A stretch of DNA of 64,000 nucleotides, from the NCBI RefSeq assembly GCF_026151205.1, contig NC_087073.1, positions 11,811,578 through 11,875,577 on the forward strand, in the 5' to 3' direction. Of this stretch, positions 1 through 11,007 are shown one piece after another. The DNA is from Bolinopsis microptera (lineage: Eukaryota > Ctenophora > Tentaculata > Lobata > Bolinopsidae). The notes below the pieces were generated by a model that had not been told where the DNA came from, ran no database searches, and saw nothing but the letters and a program-made list of their open reading frames with translations. The position numbers were made by a program, and so were the translations under genes. Within the stretch, counting starts at the first letter, position 1; each line of letters opens with the position of its first letter.

Positions 1-1340
1 ACAATACTCGTAACTCACCTGAAAGGAGGAGAAAATGAGTCGTCTATTCTGAAACCATCTTCATGTCGATGCTCGGTGGCAGGTTTGGGCAGGGACTGGG
101 TGGTGAAGGAAATGGAGTGACCGCATTTGAACTCACAAAATTGACACAAGGTTAGCGTAGCAGGTACAAAGTGAGTGCTATCGGCCATACAATCCTGAAT
201 TTTAACTGGTTACAATCTTAAAAACAGGTATAATATGTATTATGTAGTATGTACTGGGGTCATGTTTTTGGGACAGTAAAGAAATAAGGCCACTTTGGAT
301 CTACAAGCAACAGAAAGTGTAGAATAAGAATTAAATTCATTTTACTCTTTCAATTTTTGGTCAGAATATTCTCTTTTAAGTGTAGTGCACATTATGCAAT
401 GCTCATACACACAATATATAGAATTGTTTGTGAGATTGAATTGGATTAAAAAATTTCAAAGATTCAAAGAAAATGATAATCTACTTTAAACAAGATAATA
501 TGGTTATTTGAAATGCAAGCTATTTAAATCACAGTAAGATGATAACAATTTAAACGATTTTCATGTTTAATTGAAATAAGCACACTCTGTACCGTAATCT
601 GCAACACTACTAAGTTTGTGAATCACAAACTTATCACAAATTGTGATAAGGAGTGCCAAACTGCTGAGTGCAGCTGTTTGTAGCAGCTGTGTGTAGCAGC
701 TGTGTGTAGTGAGTACTAGCTTTCATACATTGTATGATACGAGTATTCAAGAGTATGAAACTATTTAATAGTCAAATGTTTATCAAATGTTGTTATAAAG
801 TTAGAGAAAGAAACAGCATAACGATATTTGTGAAGAGAATCAGGGAATTTTGTCTGCAGTATGACCAAGTAGTGTCCCTTAGAGATACACTTTAGTAGGC
901 CATTCAATTTTAGTTCTCAAGGGCAATAAACTAGTGACCACAACAGCTGGACTAACTTATTCCATTATTGTATAAAAAGTATTAAAACAATATACATATT
1001 GTAATAGCAACAATGCAGTGACATGACCCTAAAAGAAATTAAACCGTCAACTAGGGGTAAACCCTTGAAAATCCAAAAAATTCCCTATCTACATCACACA
1101 ATATGGCCTTGGGAATTTAAATTTAGGTATTAACTCCCTATTTCAGCAAAATTCTTTTTGAACCTCTGTCTCATTGTAAAAAATTACTGTAACTTATTCC
1201 ATTGACTATTACCCATTAACAGATCAGTATTACAATTGTTAATTATAATGACTTCCTAATCCGGTTTCCTAATATGGCTTCCTCAACAACTCCTTTCAAA
1301 ACTCTTCCCTCCTCTTTGAGGTATGGCCTTTGACGCCACA
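1..1340. other. AT-rich non-coding stretch
   Basis: No ORF, RNA gene or recognisable element was found. A short imperfect repeat of a CAGCTGTGTGTAG-like unit lies near 670-710. The stretch is AT-rich and looks like ordinary intergenic or decayed repeat DNA. Confidence 0.5.
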
Positions 1341-1357
1341 TCAGAACACAAAAATCT

Positions 1358-3410
1358 TTGTCAAATAAACCTCAAGTCCCAGTAGTAGACACAAATCATT
1401 CAATAAAAGTAGTAGACACATATCATTCAGTGAAAGTAGAAACTCCTAATATTCATAGCCCTGTTGAGGCACCAACCAGAAATGGAATTGAAAATGATGT
1501 TATTTCCTCTCCTGTTGTGTATCCATGTGATAAATGCTCTCAAGATGCCTTGAGTGCGTTAAGTGCGATGGTCCCTGTGTTAAATGGTATCATACCAATT
1601 AGTGTTGTATGCACAAAAAAACGTTTGAAAAACTTGGGCAACACTCAGAAGTAATGTGGTTATATAAGAATTGTAAGGCCTTGGAGAAGAAACCGGTTAA
1701 GCTTGTTAAAGTTATCAAATGAGGTAATCATGCTTCTTTAAGTGAGATCTCTAATGCTGCTGATTTTGCCTACAGTAAAATTATGAAATGGACCAAGAAC
1801 ATGTTCCTAGTGCCACGGGGTAAAGTGGGCAATGCCTTCATCTATGAATTAAGCATATTATTCAGCCTGTTTAATGACAAGACTGAAGACAGAATGGGAG
1901 AGTGTGGCGTTAAGACTAGTATGTTTGCCCACCGCTTGCTAAATACTTTGAGAACACCTTCAGGGAACCAACAGACCTCTATGGAGGTCTGTTGGTGGAT
2001 TATGCTCTTAGCACCAAGCTACTTATTGATCCCCTGAGAGACATCATCAAACAAGTGTGATTAGCAGATGATAGTGCTGCTGGAGGGAAACTGAAGGCAG
2101 TGTATAAGTGGTGGAACGAGTTGCTCCAAGTTGGACCTAAGTAAGGTTATTTTCTTAACCCATCTTAGAGCATTCTAGTAGTAAAGGACCCTCAATTGAT
2201 TTACCAGGCCAAAGCATTGTTTGGAGAGTTCAATATGCAAATAACATCAGGCACCAGGCATCTTGGAGCAGTACTTGGCAATACAGGTGTCAAAGATCAG
2301 TACATCACCGATAAGGTCCAAGGGTGGTGCGAAGACATCAAGATGCTAGCTGATATTGCAGAATCTGAGCCTCAAGCAGCCTACTCAGCCTACATCTCTG
2401 GCATACAACACAGATGGAAGTTTGGCAAAGGACTGCCTCACATCTCTGAAGCCATGGAGCCGCTAGAACATGAGATTAGATAAAAGATTCTGCAATAGAT
2501 GAAGGGCAGGAAGATCTCAGACTTAGAGAGAGATGTGTTAAGTCTACCAATAAGATTGGGAGGATTGGGCATTGGTTAACCCCAAGCCTCCAAGCTACTC
2601 ACCACCAAGCTGATAAAGGCAATAGTGGACCAACAGGAAGTTTACACTGCATCCAGTAACCTCACCAAATCTGGGAACGAAATGAGCAATAATTGAAGAA
2701 TTCCGAGCTCCAAGCCAAGTTTGACGCTATAGCTGAAAGATGTGGCACCTCCTCTAAGAGAACACTACTAGCAGCAAGAGAATTGCCTGTGGATGTTGGA
2801 AAACAAGTGATCTTGACCACCTTCTCACCTGTAAGCTAAGGGGCTACGTGATAATGACCCACAACAACATCAGAGACACAATGGCAAATCTCCTGCGTGA
2901 GGTATGTGAAAGTTGAACCCCAGCTACAGCAGGTAAATGAGGGTAATTGCCTCAACCCCAAGACTATAACAGGTGACCAAGCTTGGCTTGACGTATCTGC
3001 TAGAGGAGTTTGGAGTCTATTTGATAAGACCTTTCTTGACATGAGGGTTTCACACCCCAATTGCTTATCAAACAGGACAAAAACTCTTCACTGAGAAGTA
3101 TAGAGAGAACGAGAGGCAGGAGAAGGATGAGTACTTGGAGAGAGTGTTGAATGTGAGAAGGTCACCTTCACCCTGTGTCGGCTGTATTTCTGACATCTGG
3201 AGACATGTTCAAAGAGTGTAAGCAGTTAAGTTTGTAAACAGATTAGCAGACCTCATAGCCAGGAAAAAGGAAGAGAGATATTGCCATGTAGTAGGGCATG
3301 TGAGGACAAGAACAAGATTCGCAATGTTAAGAACAACGCTAATAGCTCTACGAGATTATAGAGGCAAGAAAAAAAGACGAAAAAGGGGGGACCTCCAACC
3401 CATGTAGCTG
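1358..3410 (+). pseudogene. Degraded reverse-transcriptase element, copy A
   Basis: This is a decayed retroelement read in several frames. Around 1530-1735 a frame gives a PHD-like Cys/His cluster (CVKC, then WYH) followed by a basic stretch; it is interrupted by a stop and a frame change. At 1783-1950 comes a conserved-looking N-terminal block (KWTKNMFLVP). At about 2060-2150 an RT palm remnant reads LADD followed by AAGGKLK and WWNELLQVGPK; the usual YADD Tyr is Leu. From 2196 to 2483 there is a C-terminal block with the hallmark HLGAVLG and the text IAESEPQAAYSAY. A further block near 2960-3070 reads WLDVSARGVW, and the tail near 3310-3407 reads TLIALRDYRGKKK. Most of the fingers and palm is missing. 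I know this RT type as recurrent in cnidarian and other invertebrate genomes but cannot place its clade. It cannot be functional. The PHD-like part could belong to a neighbouring element. Confidence 0.7.
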
Positions 3411-3485
3411 AGACACCTCACAGCAAATAGACCAAAGTGGATCCCTCCTGGAATCATTTCGTCTGTACAATTTTACACAATATAT

Positions 3486-3550
3486 AAGCTACAATAAATT
3501 ATCTATAAAATTTACATAAACAAACTTAAGAAACCTCCTAGCTCGTCTTC
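3486..3550 (-). mobile_element. 3' end of RT element copy B, left of insertion
   Basis: This block nearly matches 10240-10303, which is the 3' end of minus-strand copy C. Here it stops at CTTC (3550), where the large inverted-repeat element begins. The matching right-hand part of the same copy resumes at 9612. It marks the pre-insertion site of the Academ-like transposon. Confidence 0.75.
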
Positions 3551-3975
3551 TAGTTAGGGAGGATATGTCAGTAATATCAATGGCGTGGGATTAGTTTAGT
3601 AAAAGCAATTTGACTTCAAGAATCACTAGTTGGAAGCCTAAACTAAAGGATTTTTATAGGTGGCAATTTTTATTTTGGCGGGAACACCCATTATATACGG
3701 GCCAAGCCCTTTTTTAAAAATCCGAAAAATCCGAAATGCTTATATTGATAGTAGACTAGGCTTGTGGGGTACCAAAAGAAAGGTAATGACCCACTGAAGT
3801 CAGGAAAAATAAATGTGGGGTTCCCTGACCTTCCATATGGGCGAAAACGGCGAAATCGACGAAAACGGGCGAGAAAATGACATTTTTTGAAAATTGTTCT
3901 ATACTAGGCATGTGGGGTACTAAAATAAGCGTAATGGTCCAGTGAGTGAATATAATCACCTTGTGGGCCTCCAAA
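3551..3975 (+). repeat. Left terminal inverted repeat of Academ-like element
   Basis: About 420 bp. It reads inwards as TAGTTAGGGAGG, then GGCGTGGGATTAGTTTAG, then TGTGGGGTACCAAAAGAAAGG, then TGAAAATTGTTCTATACTA, then GTGAATATAATCACC. All these blocks recur in reverse order and complement at 9611-9403 and 7389-7195. The inner part is more diverged than the outer part. Confidence 0.8.
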
Positions 3976-4458
3976 ATGTATCAGGTGGGCATAAACAGCG
4001 TGACTAGATTCGGAAGAATACTTGAATGTTCTGCTTGCGCTCAGAGGGTTATTTCATTACAGAGCAGTGCATGCATTTATTAATTTATATTATATCCCGG
4101 GCGTATACTAAGTAGGGTGGAAATATCTCATAATATATATATACTAGAAAACCCGTGGTCACAGGGAAGAAGGTAATAGTATTTTTATCTATCTTTAGTA
4201 GTCAGTTTTTGTCGCATCAGAAAATATCCGTCACAACCAAAGATACAGCCGAATTAAATGTAAAACACGTTAAACACAACGTAATTACCACAAAATCGAT
4301 AAAAATCGCGCTCGTAAATATTTGCACGTGCAGGTTCGTGTACAGTGTACCAATCTTCGTTACCATGGTTACTATGCAATCTTTTGCTTTTTACGTGGGC
4401 GGTCGTACAGACAGACAGACAGAGATATATACAGCGATTCAGATGTAAATACTTCGGC

Positions 4459-6144
4459 GATGTGCGTACATGAACTCTTGGAGCAGCACCAGAAGCTGAG
4501 AGGAAAATATAAGGTGAGTGAACTATTACATTTTTACTGTTATCTATTTAAAAGTTCGAAACATCTTGTAGACACAAATAGAGGGAATGCTTAAAACCAC
4601 ATAATAATTCTCAGGCTTATCAAGCCACAGATGGTCTGCTGAACATCTGTGAACTTGGACGGGCGGCTGAGGACACATTCGTGACTGAAAGAATAATTGG
4701 AGATGAGCCGGTTTGGTCACCGATGAAGAAATTGAAGCTGTATCTTTTCAGAGACTCGGTTAAGGCTGTCAAGGTCAAGGTCGCCAAAGGATTTGTAATC
4801 ATGAAGGAGGAGAGGGGCATGATGACCAAATGGATGATAGCCTCAAAGAACAGGCCTGAAATAGACCTTCAGGCGATCATAGCCAGGCATGAGTTCACAG
4901 TCGTGCCAAGGGCAAGACTTTGGTGATCATTTCGTCAAGCGTGTAGCTGGTGAATCAAGAGGCTTTGAGAATGTCCTGCTAGTGTTTGATAGATATGATT
5001 TCCCCATGTCACTAAAAGCAATGACCAGAGATCAGAGGACTAATGGAAAACAAGTGCAGTTCAGACTAGCTCATAACACAGACATAGGAAAGCTCAAAAC
5101 AAAGATGCTACTCTCCCACGTCAAGACCAAAGTCACGCTTACGAAGATCCTAGCAGAACGGGCAGAGGAGGCATTCATAGCATCAGAAGCAAGCTACACC
5201 GTTGTCTATGGAGAAACTATCAAATCTAACATGGACATGATGGCAAATGAGACTGATCACACACAAGAGGAAGCTGATACCCTGATGATCAAGCTGGTCA
5301 ATGTCATTATATCAGCAGTGACTTCATCATACATTGTCGTGAGCTCTCCAGACACAGACGTGTTTGTTCTCCTTCTATTACCAGCTCTCACTGCTCATCA
5401 CCAGCGACAGACTGGAGTTGATGAATGGAATAAAATTGTCTTCAGAACAGGAACCAAAGCCAAGCACAGAGATCTGCCCATGGACTACTTTATTGGTAAA
5501 CTAGATGAACACCATGTAGCAGGTATGGTTGGGTTTCACTCCTTCAGTGGGTGCGATCAAATAGGAACGTACCATGGTATCTCCAAAGCGAGGCTCCTCA
5601 AGCTGTATCTAGCTTCTACATCTGATGAAGTGCGCTGCTTTAGTATGTTAGGTGAAGATGATGTAGATATGGAAGCGTTGAATGTTGGTTTGGAACAGTT
5701 CCTGATGAAGGCATACATGACTAAAGGTATTGTAGCTGTCAGTATTGGTGAATTACGGTGGCAATTATTCAGCAAGAAACAGCTCACCTCAGAGAAGTTA
5801 CCCCCGACAATGGGAGCACTGAAGTGGAAGATCCTCAGAAGCCATTATGTGACAATTGTCTGGAAGAGATCACTGCTGAGCTTTGAGGCTATTTACCCTG
5901 ACCCTCTCCAATTTGGGTGGTTACCAACCCTTCAGGGAATGCTCATCTAGCCTTGGTGCCTATCCTAACAGATGAGCCACCGGTGCCTGAAGCCACGCTG
6001 GACATGACGGATTGTGGTTGCAAGAAAACCAAGTGTATTGCAGGGTCATGTTCATGTAGAAAGGTTGGCTTGAGGTGCACTGCACTGTGCCGCTGTGTAG
6101 ATTGTTCAAACATCAGTGACCTTGACAGTGATCTAGAGATTTAG
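4459..6144 (+). pseudogene. Broken transposon gene: XPG-like nuclease with Cys-rich C-terminus
   Basis: A likely first visible exon ends at 4513 before GTGAGTG. A 101-bp intron ends TTCTCAG at 4614. The next exon runs in frame 1 (WSPMKKLKLYLF, then IASKNRPEIDL), shifts to frame 2 near 4890-4925, and shifts back to frame 1 near 5917-5950. The frame-2 part carries an acidic motif SSPDTDVFVLLLL and, about 60 residues later, GFHSFSGCDQIGTYHGISKA, which resembles an XPG acidic site and its helix-hairpin-like region. Near the frame-2 end is the family-typical DPLQFGW. The C-terminus (5995-6144) holds CGCKKTKC, CSCRKVGLRC and CRCVDC, at least nine Cys in about 35 residues, like a CXC/tesmin-type or Academ Cys8 finger. 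Two frameshifts and a missing N-terminal half make it non-functional. It could instead be a host gene family of CXC-domain proteins, but its position between inverted repeats favours a transposon gene. Confidence 0.7.
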
Positions 6145-6307
6145 ATTTTAGCTGACGTCTAATTATGAACAATGTGAAATCTGACACAAGTATACATGAT
6201 TTAGAGGTTAATTGTATTTGATGTTTTCAGTGAAATTTTGTTGTTTATTTGTAATGTTGTTTGTTTATTTCTAATAAGTTGATCAGGACATGGTTTTTAC
6301 ACACAAC

Positions 6308-7069
6308 GGGGGGAATGCAACGTCAATTAATGTCAATTAATGTCAATTAATGTCAATTAATGTCAATGTCAGTTTTGCAAAATTTTGGAATACTGACATT
6401 AATTGACACAATATTTTTCGACCAAAGATTATGTAGTTCTACCATATTTTTAGCACTTTAGAATGTTTATATCATCAATTTATTCACTACTATCACATAT
6501 GGAAATGTGAAATGTGAAAAAAATTCAGATCATTAAACAATAAAACTAAAATAATACGGTTTTCCGAAATTTAATTTTCTTAAATGGGCGTGGCCATCCA
6601 AGGGCGTGGTTCTCAACATCATCAGAACTTAAAACCCACATTTAACGAAATGCCTTCATGACATTTATATTTGAATAACGAATCTTAAACAGCTAACATT
6701 ACTCCTTCATACTAAAAAAGCCGATTCTAGATATTTTACCTGTATAAGAAACCAATAAAATATGGGCGTGGCCGGTGGGGACCGAAGATGGAAGAGTTGG
6801 AAGCTGAAATTTGTTTTGGTGGTCTTTGAACCTAAGGATCAACAGATAAGAACATACTCATAATTATTCAAGGACATTTTGTTTTTTTGAACCGGTCTAA
6901 CTTACATAGACGTGAATATCTTGAATAATTATCGAATAATGATAATCTCAAATTTCAAGACAAATTAATGTCAATTAATGTCAATTAATGTCAATTAATG
7001 TCAATTAATGTCAATGTCAGTTTGGGGTTTTCATGGAATACTGACATTAATTGACGTTGCATTCCCCCC
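6308..7069. mobile_element. MITE with perfect 28-bp inverted ends and 8-bp TSD
   Basis: The ends are perfect inverted repeats beginning GGGGGGAATGCAACGTCAAT on the left, and the reverse complement on the right. They are flanked by CACACAAC at 6300-6307 and 7070-7077. Both ends also carry, in direct orientation, a tandem GTCAATTAAT tract (about four copies left, five right) followed by GTCAATGTCAG and GGAATACTGACATTAATTG. There is no ORF. The 8-bp duplication fits hAT; the G-rich start is also compatible with Merlin-type ends. It lies inside the Academ-like element and is therefore younger. Confidence 0.85.
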
Positions 7070-7389
7070 CACACAACTTTTGTCTTTGTTTTGTTTTCAA
7101 GAGGCAGGAAATAAAAATCATGAAAAACAAGAATTACTGCGTAACGTTCAATACAAAGTTTTTGGAAAATGTTTAGTCACTGTTATGAAACATTGTGAAA
7201 GGTGATTATAATCACTCACAGGACCATTACGCTTCTTTTGGTACCCCACATGGCTAGTATAGAACAATTTTCAAACAAGGCAATTTTCTTGCCAATTTTC
7301 GCCTTTTATGCCCGTATGGTGTATTGGGAAGAGCCAAACTTATTTTCACTGAGTTCAGTGGGCCAATACCTTTCTTTTGGTACCCCACA

Positions 7390-9402
7390 TTATTATTATC
7401 AAAACATGTCAATCTTACAAATGTCAACAATCCTAAAATAATTTAGAACCTGAACGTGATCCTTTGTAAGATTATATGTCCCAAAAGTCAAATTGACTTG
7501 TACTCAAGTATAAAATCGAATAATTTACTCCAATAACCACGGTTACTAGCAAGTTCTCTCAAATGAAGAATATCATCATACGACTCCAGCAAGATGAAAC
7601 GCTTCCAGAGGTCAACCTTCAGGTGGTGTAGGAGGTTACGTCTGTGAGCCCCGAGTCTACCAACTTCACTACACATCTCGACAGCAAAGCACAGAGCAGC
7701 TTGAGCTGGTGATCTTTCATCGCTCCTCAGTATGTGTCCTAGCATCTTCCACCTAGATAACTCAGCACGCTCGGACATAGGGGTAGAGTTACTCTGTTTG
7801 TAGAGGGTATCTTTGGACATCATACTGCGTGGCCAGCTGACATTCATGATCTTTCTGAGGTGGTTACGGTGACATGCATCTAATTTGTCCCAGTACGATT
7901 TAGGCATTCCCCAGCAACTAGAGATATACATGAGGATAGATACTACTTGGGCCTCATAGACCTTCAGCTTCTTCTGTAGGGGGATCTTACTCTGGCACCA
8001 GACCTTCTTGAAGTTCTGGAATGCTACATTGGCTAACATGATTCTTCTGGTGACATCTTTCCTACTTTCTAGCAGAGAACCCAACAACTTGCTACTGCAC
8101 CATTCTTCATTCATTCTAAGGGGTTTACCATCATCCATGACCTCATCTTTCCCAGCTATGTAGACGTGTACAAACTCTGTCTTCGATTCATTAATATTCA
8201 GATTCCAATCTTTGAACACCTTAGTAGCGATAGGGAGGAGGGCTTCTAGAGTATCTTTGTCTTCACCAAGATAGTCGATGTCATCAGAGTAGGCATCTTC
8301 TTCAGGCATGCCGCTAGGGTTAATAGGAGGGGTTGGGCGCAGCGTCACGGCACGCAGGTGGTAGCAGGCACCAGCTAGAGTGATTGTGAAACAGAGGCCT
8401 GAAACGCTATCACCTTGGGGTCCTCCATTGGTGCTGATGAATTCAAGGGAGGTAGCGCTGTTGAGTCGCACCTTGATCTTGGTGTTGCTCAGGAGGAATC
8501 TCACTAGTCTGATCTCATCTCTTGTGCACCCTGCGTCCTCTAGGAGGTTGAGCACAGTCTGCCTACTGATAGTATCGAAGGCACTGGACATGTCTAGGCC
8601 CATCTTGTGGAAAGACCACTCTCTTTCTTTTACGATGCTGATCAACATACGGTGACACCATACCAGGTCTCCACAGCTTCTCTTCTGCTTGTAGGCAGCT
8701 TGCCATGGACCTGTGTAAGCGTCTACCTTTGCTTCAATTCTCCTGAGTGTAATGAGGGATAGCAGCTTACGAGCACAGTTACATAATGTCAGGGGTCTGA
8801 GGCTTTTCAGTTCACCAGGAGTCTTGCCAGGCTTTTGAAGAGGGGTGATGAAACATTCTCCGACAGCGTCAAGGAACAGGTTCTCTTCAAAGCAGGTGTT
8901 GATGATTTTGGCGTAATGGACACATAGCGCACTCCCACCATACTTGAGGAGCTCATTGGGGGTATTGTCAGGTCCATTGGCTTTGCCGTTCTTGAGGCGT
9001 TTAGCAGCGGTTTTTACCTCATATTCTGTGATAGGGCAGTCGAGGGGAGAAGTGGGACCTTCAAACGGATCAAGGGCAGGTTCATCTCCAGTCAGCTGTT
9101 CTTCATACCAATCACGGAGTACTTCAGCTTTAGCGAGGTCTGTACCAATGGGGTACCCATCCTTATTGTGGACAACTATAGGCTTTGTCTCTTTGGTCTT
9201 AGCTAAGGATCTCACAGCTTCGAACATTTGACGCGTGTCGTCAGTTGATGAAATTTCTTCAGCTAACTGGTCAGCCTTAGCACACTCTAGCTCCTTCAGT
9301 CTCTTTTTGATGTCTTTACCGAGCTTATTTCTCCGTCCTCGCAGTACAGAGCTATCACAGGGCTTGTTGGTGCTTGCCAGGGCAAGGCGTATATCGTGTC
9401 GT
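7390..9402 (-). mobile_element. 5'-truncated non-LTR retrotransposon (LINE)
   Basis: A minus-strand LINE of 2013 bp flanked by the 10-bp duplication GTACCCCACA at 7380-7389 and 9403-9412. It landed in the right inverted repeat of the Academ-like element: the left inverted repeat reads straight through this site (near 3767). The 3' end carries a short TAA-type tail (ATAATAATAA on the minus strand). The 5' end is cut inside the ORF, so no endonuclease part remains. Confidence 0.88.
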
Positions 9403-9413
9403 GTACCCCACAA
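7488..9413 (-). CDS. LINE reverse transcriptase, truncated but open
   Basis: An open frame of about 640 codons. Near residues 133-150 it reads KRLKNGKANGPDNTPNELLK, the usual LINE fingers entry. It continues with ITPLQKPGKTPGELKSLRPL, then LDMSSAFDTI (palm, first catalytic Asp), GGPQGDSVSG, then AYSDDIDYL, which stands at the YxDD box with both Asp kept. The C-terminal part has WKMLGHILRSDE, the 'GHxLR' motif common to many LINEs. The first few codons come from the target duplication rather than the element, so the true ORF began further upstream and was lost on insertion. The absence of internal stops over 1.9 kb indicates a recent insertion. Clade not assigned. Confidence 0.85.
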   Translation of the reverse strand: MWGTRHDIRLALASTNKPCDSSVLRGRRNKLGKDIKKRLKELECAKADQLAEEISSTDDTRQMFEAVRSLAKTKETKPIVVHNKDGYPIGTDLAKAEVLRDWYEEQLTGDEPALDPFEGPTSPLDCPITEYEVKTAAKRLKNGKANGPDNTPNELLKYGGSALCVHYAKIINTCFEENLFLDAVGECFITPLQKPGKTPGELKSLRPLTLCNCARKLLSLITLRRIEAKVDAYTGPWQAAYKQKRSCGDLVWCHRMLISIVKEREWSFHKMGLDMSSAFDTISRQTVLNLLEDAGCTRDEIRLVRFLLSNTKIKVRLNSATSLEFISTNGGPQGDSVSGLCFTITLAGACYHLRAVTLRPTPPINPSGMPEEDAYSDDIDYLGEDKDTLEALLPIATKVFKDWNLNINESKTEFVHVYIAGKDEVMDDGKPLRMNEEWCSSKLLGSLLESRKDVTRRIMLANVAFQNFKKVWCQSKIPLQKKLKVYEAQVVSILMYISSCWGMPKSYWDKLDACHRNHLRKIMNVSWPRSMMSKDTLYKQSNSTPMSERAELSRWKMLGHILRSDERSPAQAALCFAVEMCSEVGRLGAHRRNLLHHLKVDLWKRFILLESYDDILHLRELASNRGYWSKLFDFILEYKSI

Positions 9414-9611
9414 GCCTAGTCTACTATCAATATAAGCATTTCGGATTTTTCGGATTTAAAAAAAAGGGCGTGGCCCGTATAGGGGTGTTCCCGCCAAAAT
9501 AAAAATTGCCACCTATAAAAATCCTTTAGTTTAGGCTTCCAACTAGTGATTCTTGAAGTCAAATTGCTTTTACTAAACTAATCCCACGCCATTACATACC
9601 CTCCCTAACTA

Positions 9612-9740
9612 TTCTGAGGTATGAGATTGAAGGATACGTCATCCAGTCTAAGGTGCTGGCCTTTTTGTCTTCCTTTGATTCCACTGAGTGCTATGAGTGT
9701 GCTTCGTAGCAGTTCAAACCTGAATCGTGTTCTGATTTCT
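9612..9740 (-). mobile_element. RT element copy B, right of insertion
   Basis: This nearly matches 10301-10435 of copy C (coding for the C-terminal LRSTLIALRGIRG-type tail on the minus strand) and starts exactly at the TTC duplication of the transposon. Together with 3486-3550 it is one minus-strand RT copy split by the 6-kb insertion. Confidence 0.75.
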
Positions 9741-10047
9741 GAGGCAAGAAAATGGACAACAAATATGAAACCCCTTTATCAGATTGTTCATATTTCAAAT
9801 ATAATATTGGTAGCAGTGGACAATTTCTGTTACCTGTGTATTGCGTTCTGCTAATTCATAATTGCATCACTTGATTTAATTGAATGTAAACATATATAGA
9901 TGAGAAAGTATTTCCGTCACCAGTGTACCTTGCCTTGCTTATTACATCACATTATTTGATAGAACGTGTCGTATTCATATTTGTATTTATTACAATTTAA
10001 CGTAATTATATAACAATTAACGTAATTATATAACAATCAATGAACAC

Positions 10048-10240
10048 CAGCAGTGGAAGATGTTTGGACACATTCTCAGGAGTATGGAGAACACCCCAGC
10101 CCAAACGGCTCTCTCTTTAAAAAAAAAAGGAAGCAACTCACGGTATCACTCTCAGAAGAGACATGTTTCATCATTTACCGGAATTGCAACCAAATATACA
10201 CAATAAGGTTTGGTACTTTATCCGTACATCCCCTTTAATA
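10048..10240 (+). mobile_element. LINE C-terminal fragment
   Basis: One frame reads QWKMFGHILRSMENTPAQTAL, closely like WKMLGHILRSDERSPAQAAL in the LINE at 7390-9402, then continues after an A-run with HLPELQPNIHNKVW. It is short and frameshifted. It is the same LINE type in opposite orientation. Confidence 0.65.
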
Positions 10241-10735
10241 GCTACAATAAATCGTCTATAAAATTTACATAAACAAACTTAAGAGACCTCAAAGCTCGTC
10301 TTCTGAGGAATGAGATTGAAGGATACGTCAACCAGTCCAAGGTGCTGGGCTTTTTGTCTTCCTCTGATTCCCCTGAGTGCTATGAGTGTGCTTCGTAGCA
10401 GATCAAACCTGAATCGTGTTCTGATGTGATTTTTGACCTGGCTCTTAGCTTCTTTATTGTGGTCAGCTATCCTTTCAGAAATACGATCTACAAACACAGT
10501 GCAGAGTGGGCCCATACCTCCGGATGTTGTAAAAACTAGTGGGACAAAGGACCCTTTCTCTGACTGAACGGCTCTCTCTTTTGCTATTGAATCAGATAAT
10601 TTATTCATTGGAAGATTGGGGAGACCTAGAATGAACTTGTTATCGGTTTTAAGAAGTGATTTAAATAGTAAAAATTTGCAAATGGACAACTTGCATGAAT
10701 TGAACGAAATTATAGATATAACTGCATGCAACAGA
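10241..10735 (-). pseudogene. RT element copy C, 3' coding end
   Basis: An open minus-strand frame ends at 10279. Its C-terminal part reads GSFVPLVFTTSGGMGPL, then IRTRFRFDLLRSTLIALRGI, the same C-terminal signature as the tail of copy A (TLIALRDYRG near 3340). The upstream part is lost; the N-terminal 50 residues of the ORF look unrelated. The 3' flank 10241-10300 provides the uninterrupted version of the Academ-like insertion site. Confidence 0.72.
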
Positions 10736-10892
10736 TGTTGGGAAAATCTTTTTCAAGGGTACAGTTTGGCGCATTAAGGTATTTTTAAGAATCATTTTTG
10801 TCGGTAAGATCCTGTTTTATAATAATTATATAACAAAAGTGCTGCAAAGCAGCTTACGCAAAATTAATTTATTATGCATTAGCGATGAACTT

Positions 10893-11007
10893 GTATCACG
10901 TCGTGATCCCCATTGTCGTTTCGCTATAGTAGAGTTTCACTATAGTAGAGTTTCTACGATACAGGGGAGCCGCGCACTCGTGCGCGGCGGGTCATACAAC
11001 GTATGAC
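10893..11007 (+). repeat. Triple-palindrome GC-rich repeat, copy 1
   Basis: Three palindromes in series: TCACGTCGTGA, GCCGCGCACTCGTGCGCGGC, and GTCATACAACGTATGAC, with a CACTATAGTAGAGTTTC spacer. Other copies lie at 11416-11524 and, inverted, 46005-46105. The GC-rich hairpin stands out in AT-rich surroundings. Confidence 0.75.

Larger units (their letters stand above)
3551..9611. mobile_element. DNA transposon with long terminal inverted repeats, Academ-like
   Basis: The ends are inverted copies starting TAGTTAGGGAGG at 3551 and ending CCTCCCTAACTA at 9611. The left inverted repeat runs to about 3975. The right one is 9611-9403 plus 7389-7195, because a LINE split it. A 3-bp duplication TTC lies at 3548-3550 and 9612-9614. 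The uninterrupted target is visible in related copy C near 10298-10306 as GTCTTCTGAGG, so the boundaries are firm. Inside is one broken gene (4459-6144) with an XPG-like nuclease signature and a Cys-rich C-terminus. A 3-bp duplication plus XPG-like nuclease plus Cys-rich finger is the combination I associate with the Academ superfamily. The assignment is inference; the structure is seen. Without the nested MITE (762 bp) and LINE (2013 bp) the element is about 3.3 kb, too short for a full Academ protein, so it is internally deleted. Confidence 0.75.

Noticed and set aside
3756..3974. 72-codon ORF at the left inverted repeat and its counterpart at 7202-7441
   Set aside because: Opposite strands of the same terminal inverted repeat; no protein signature.
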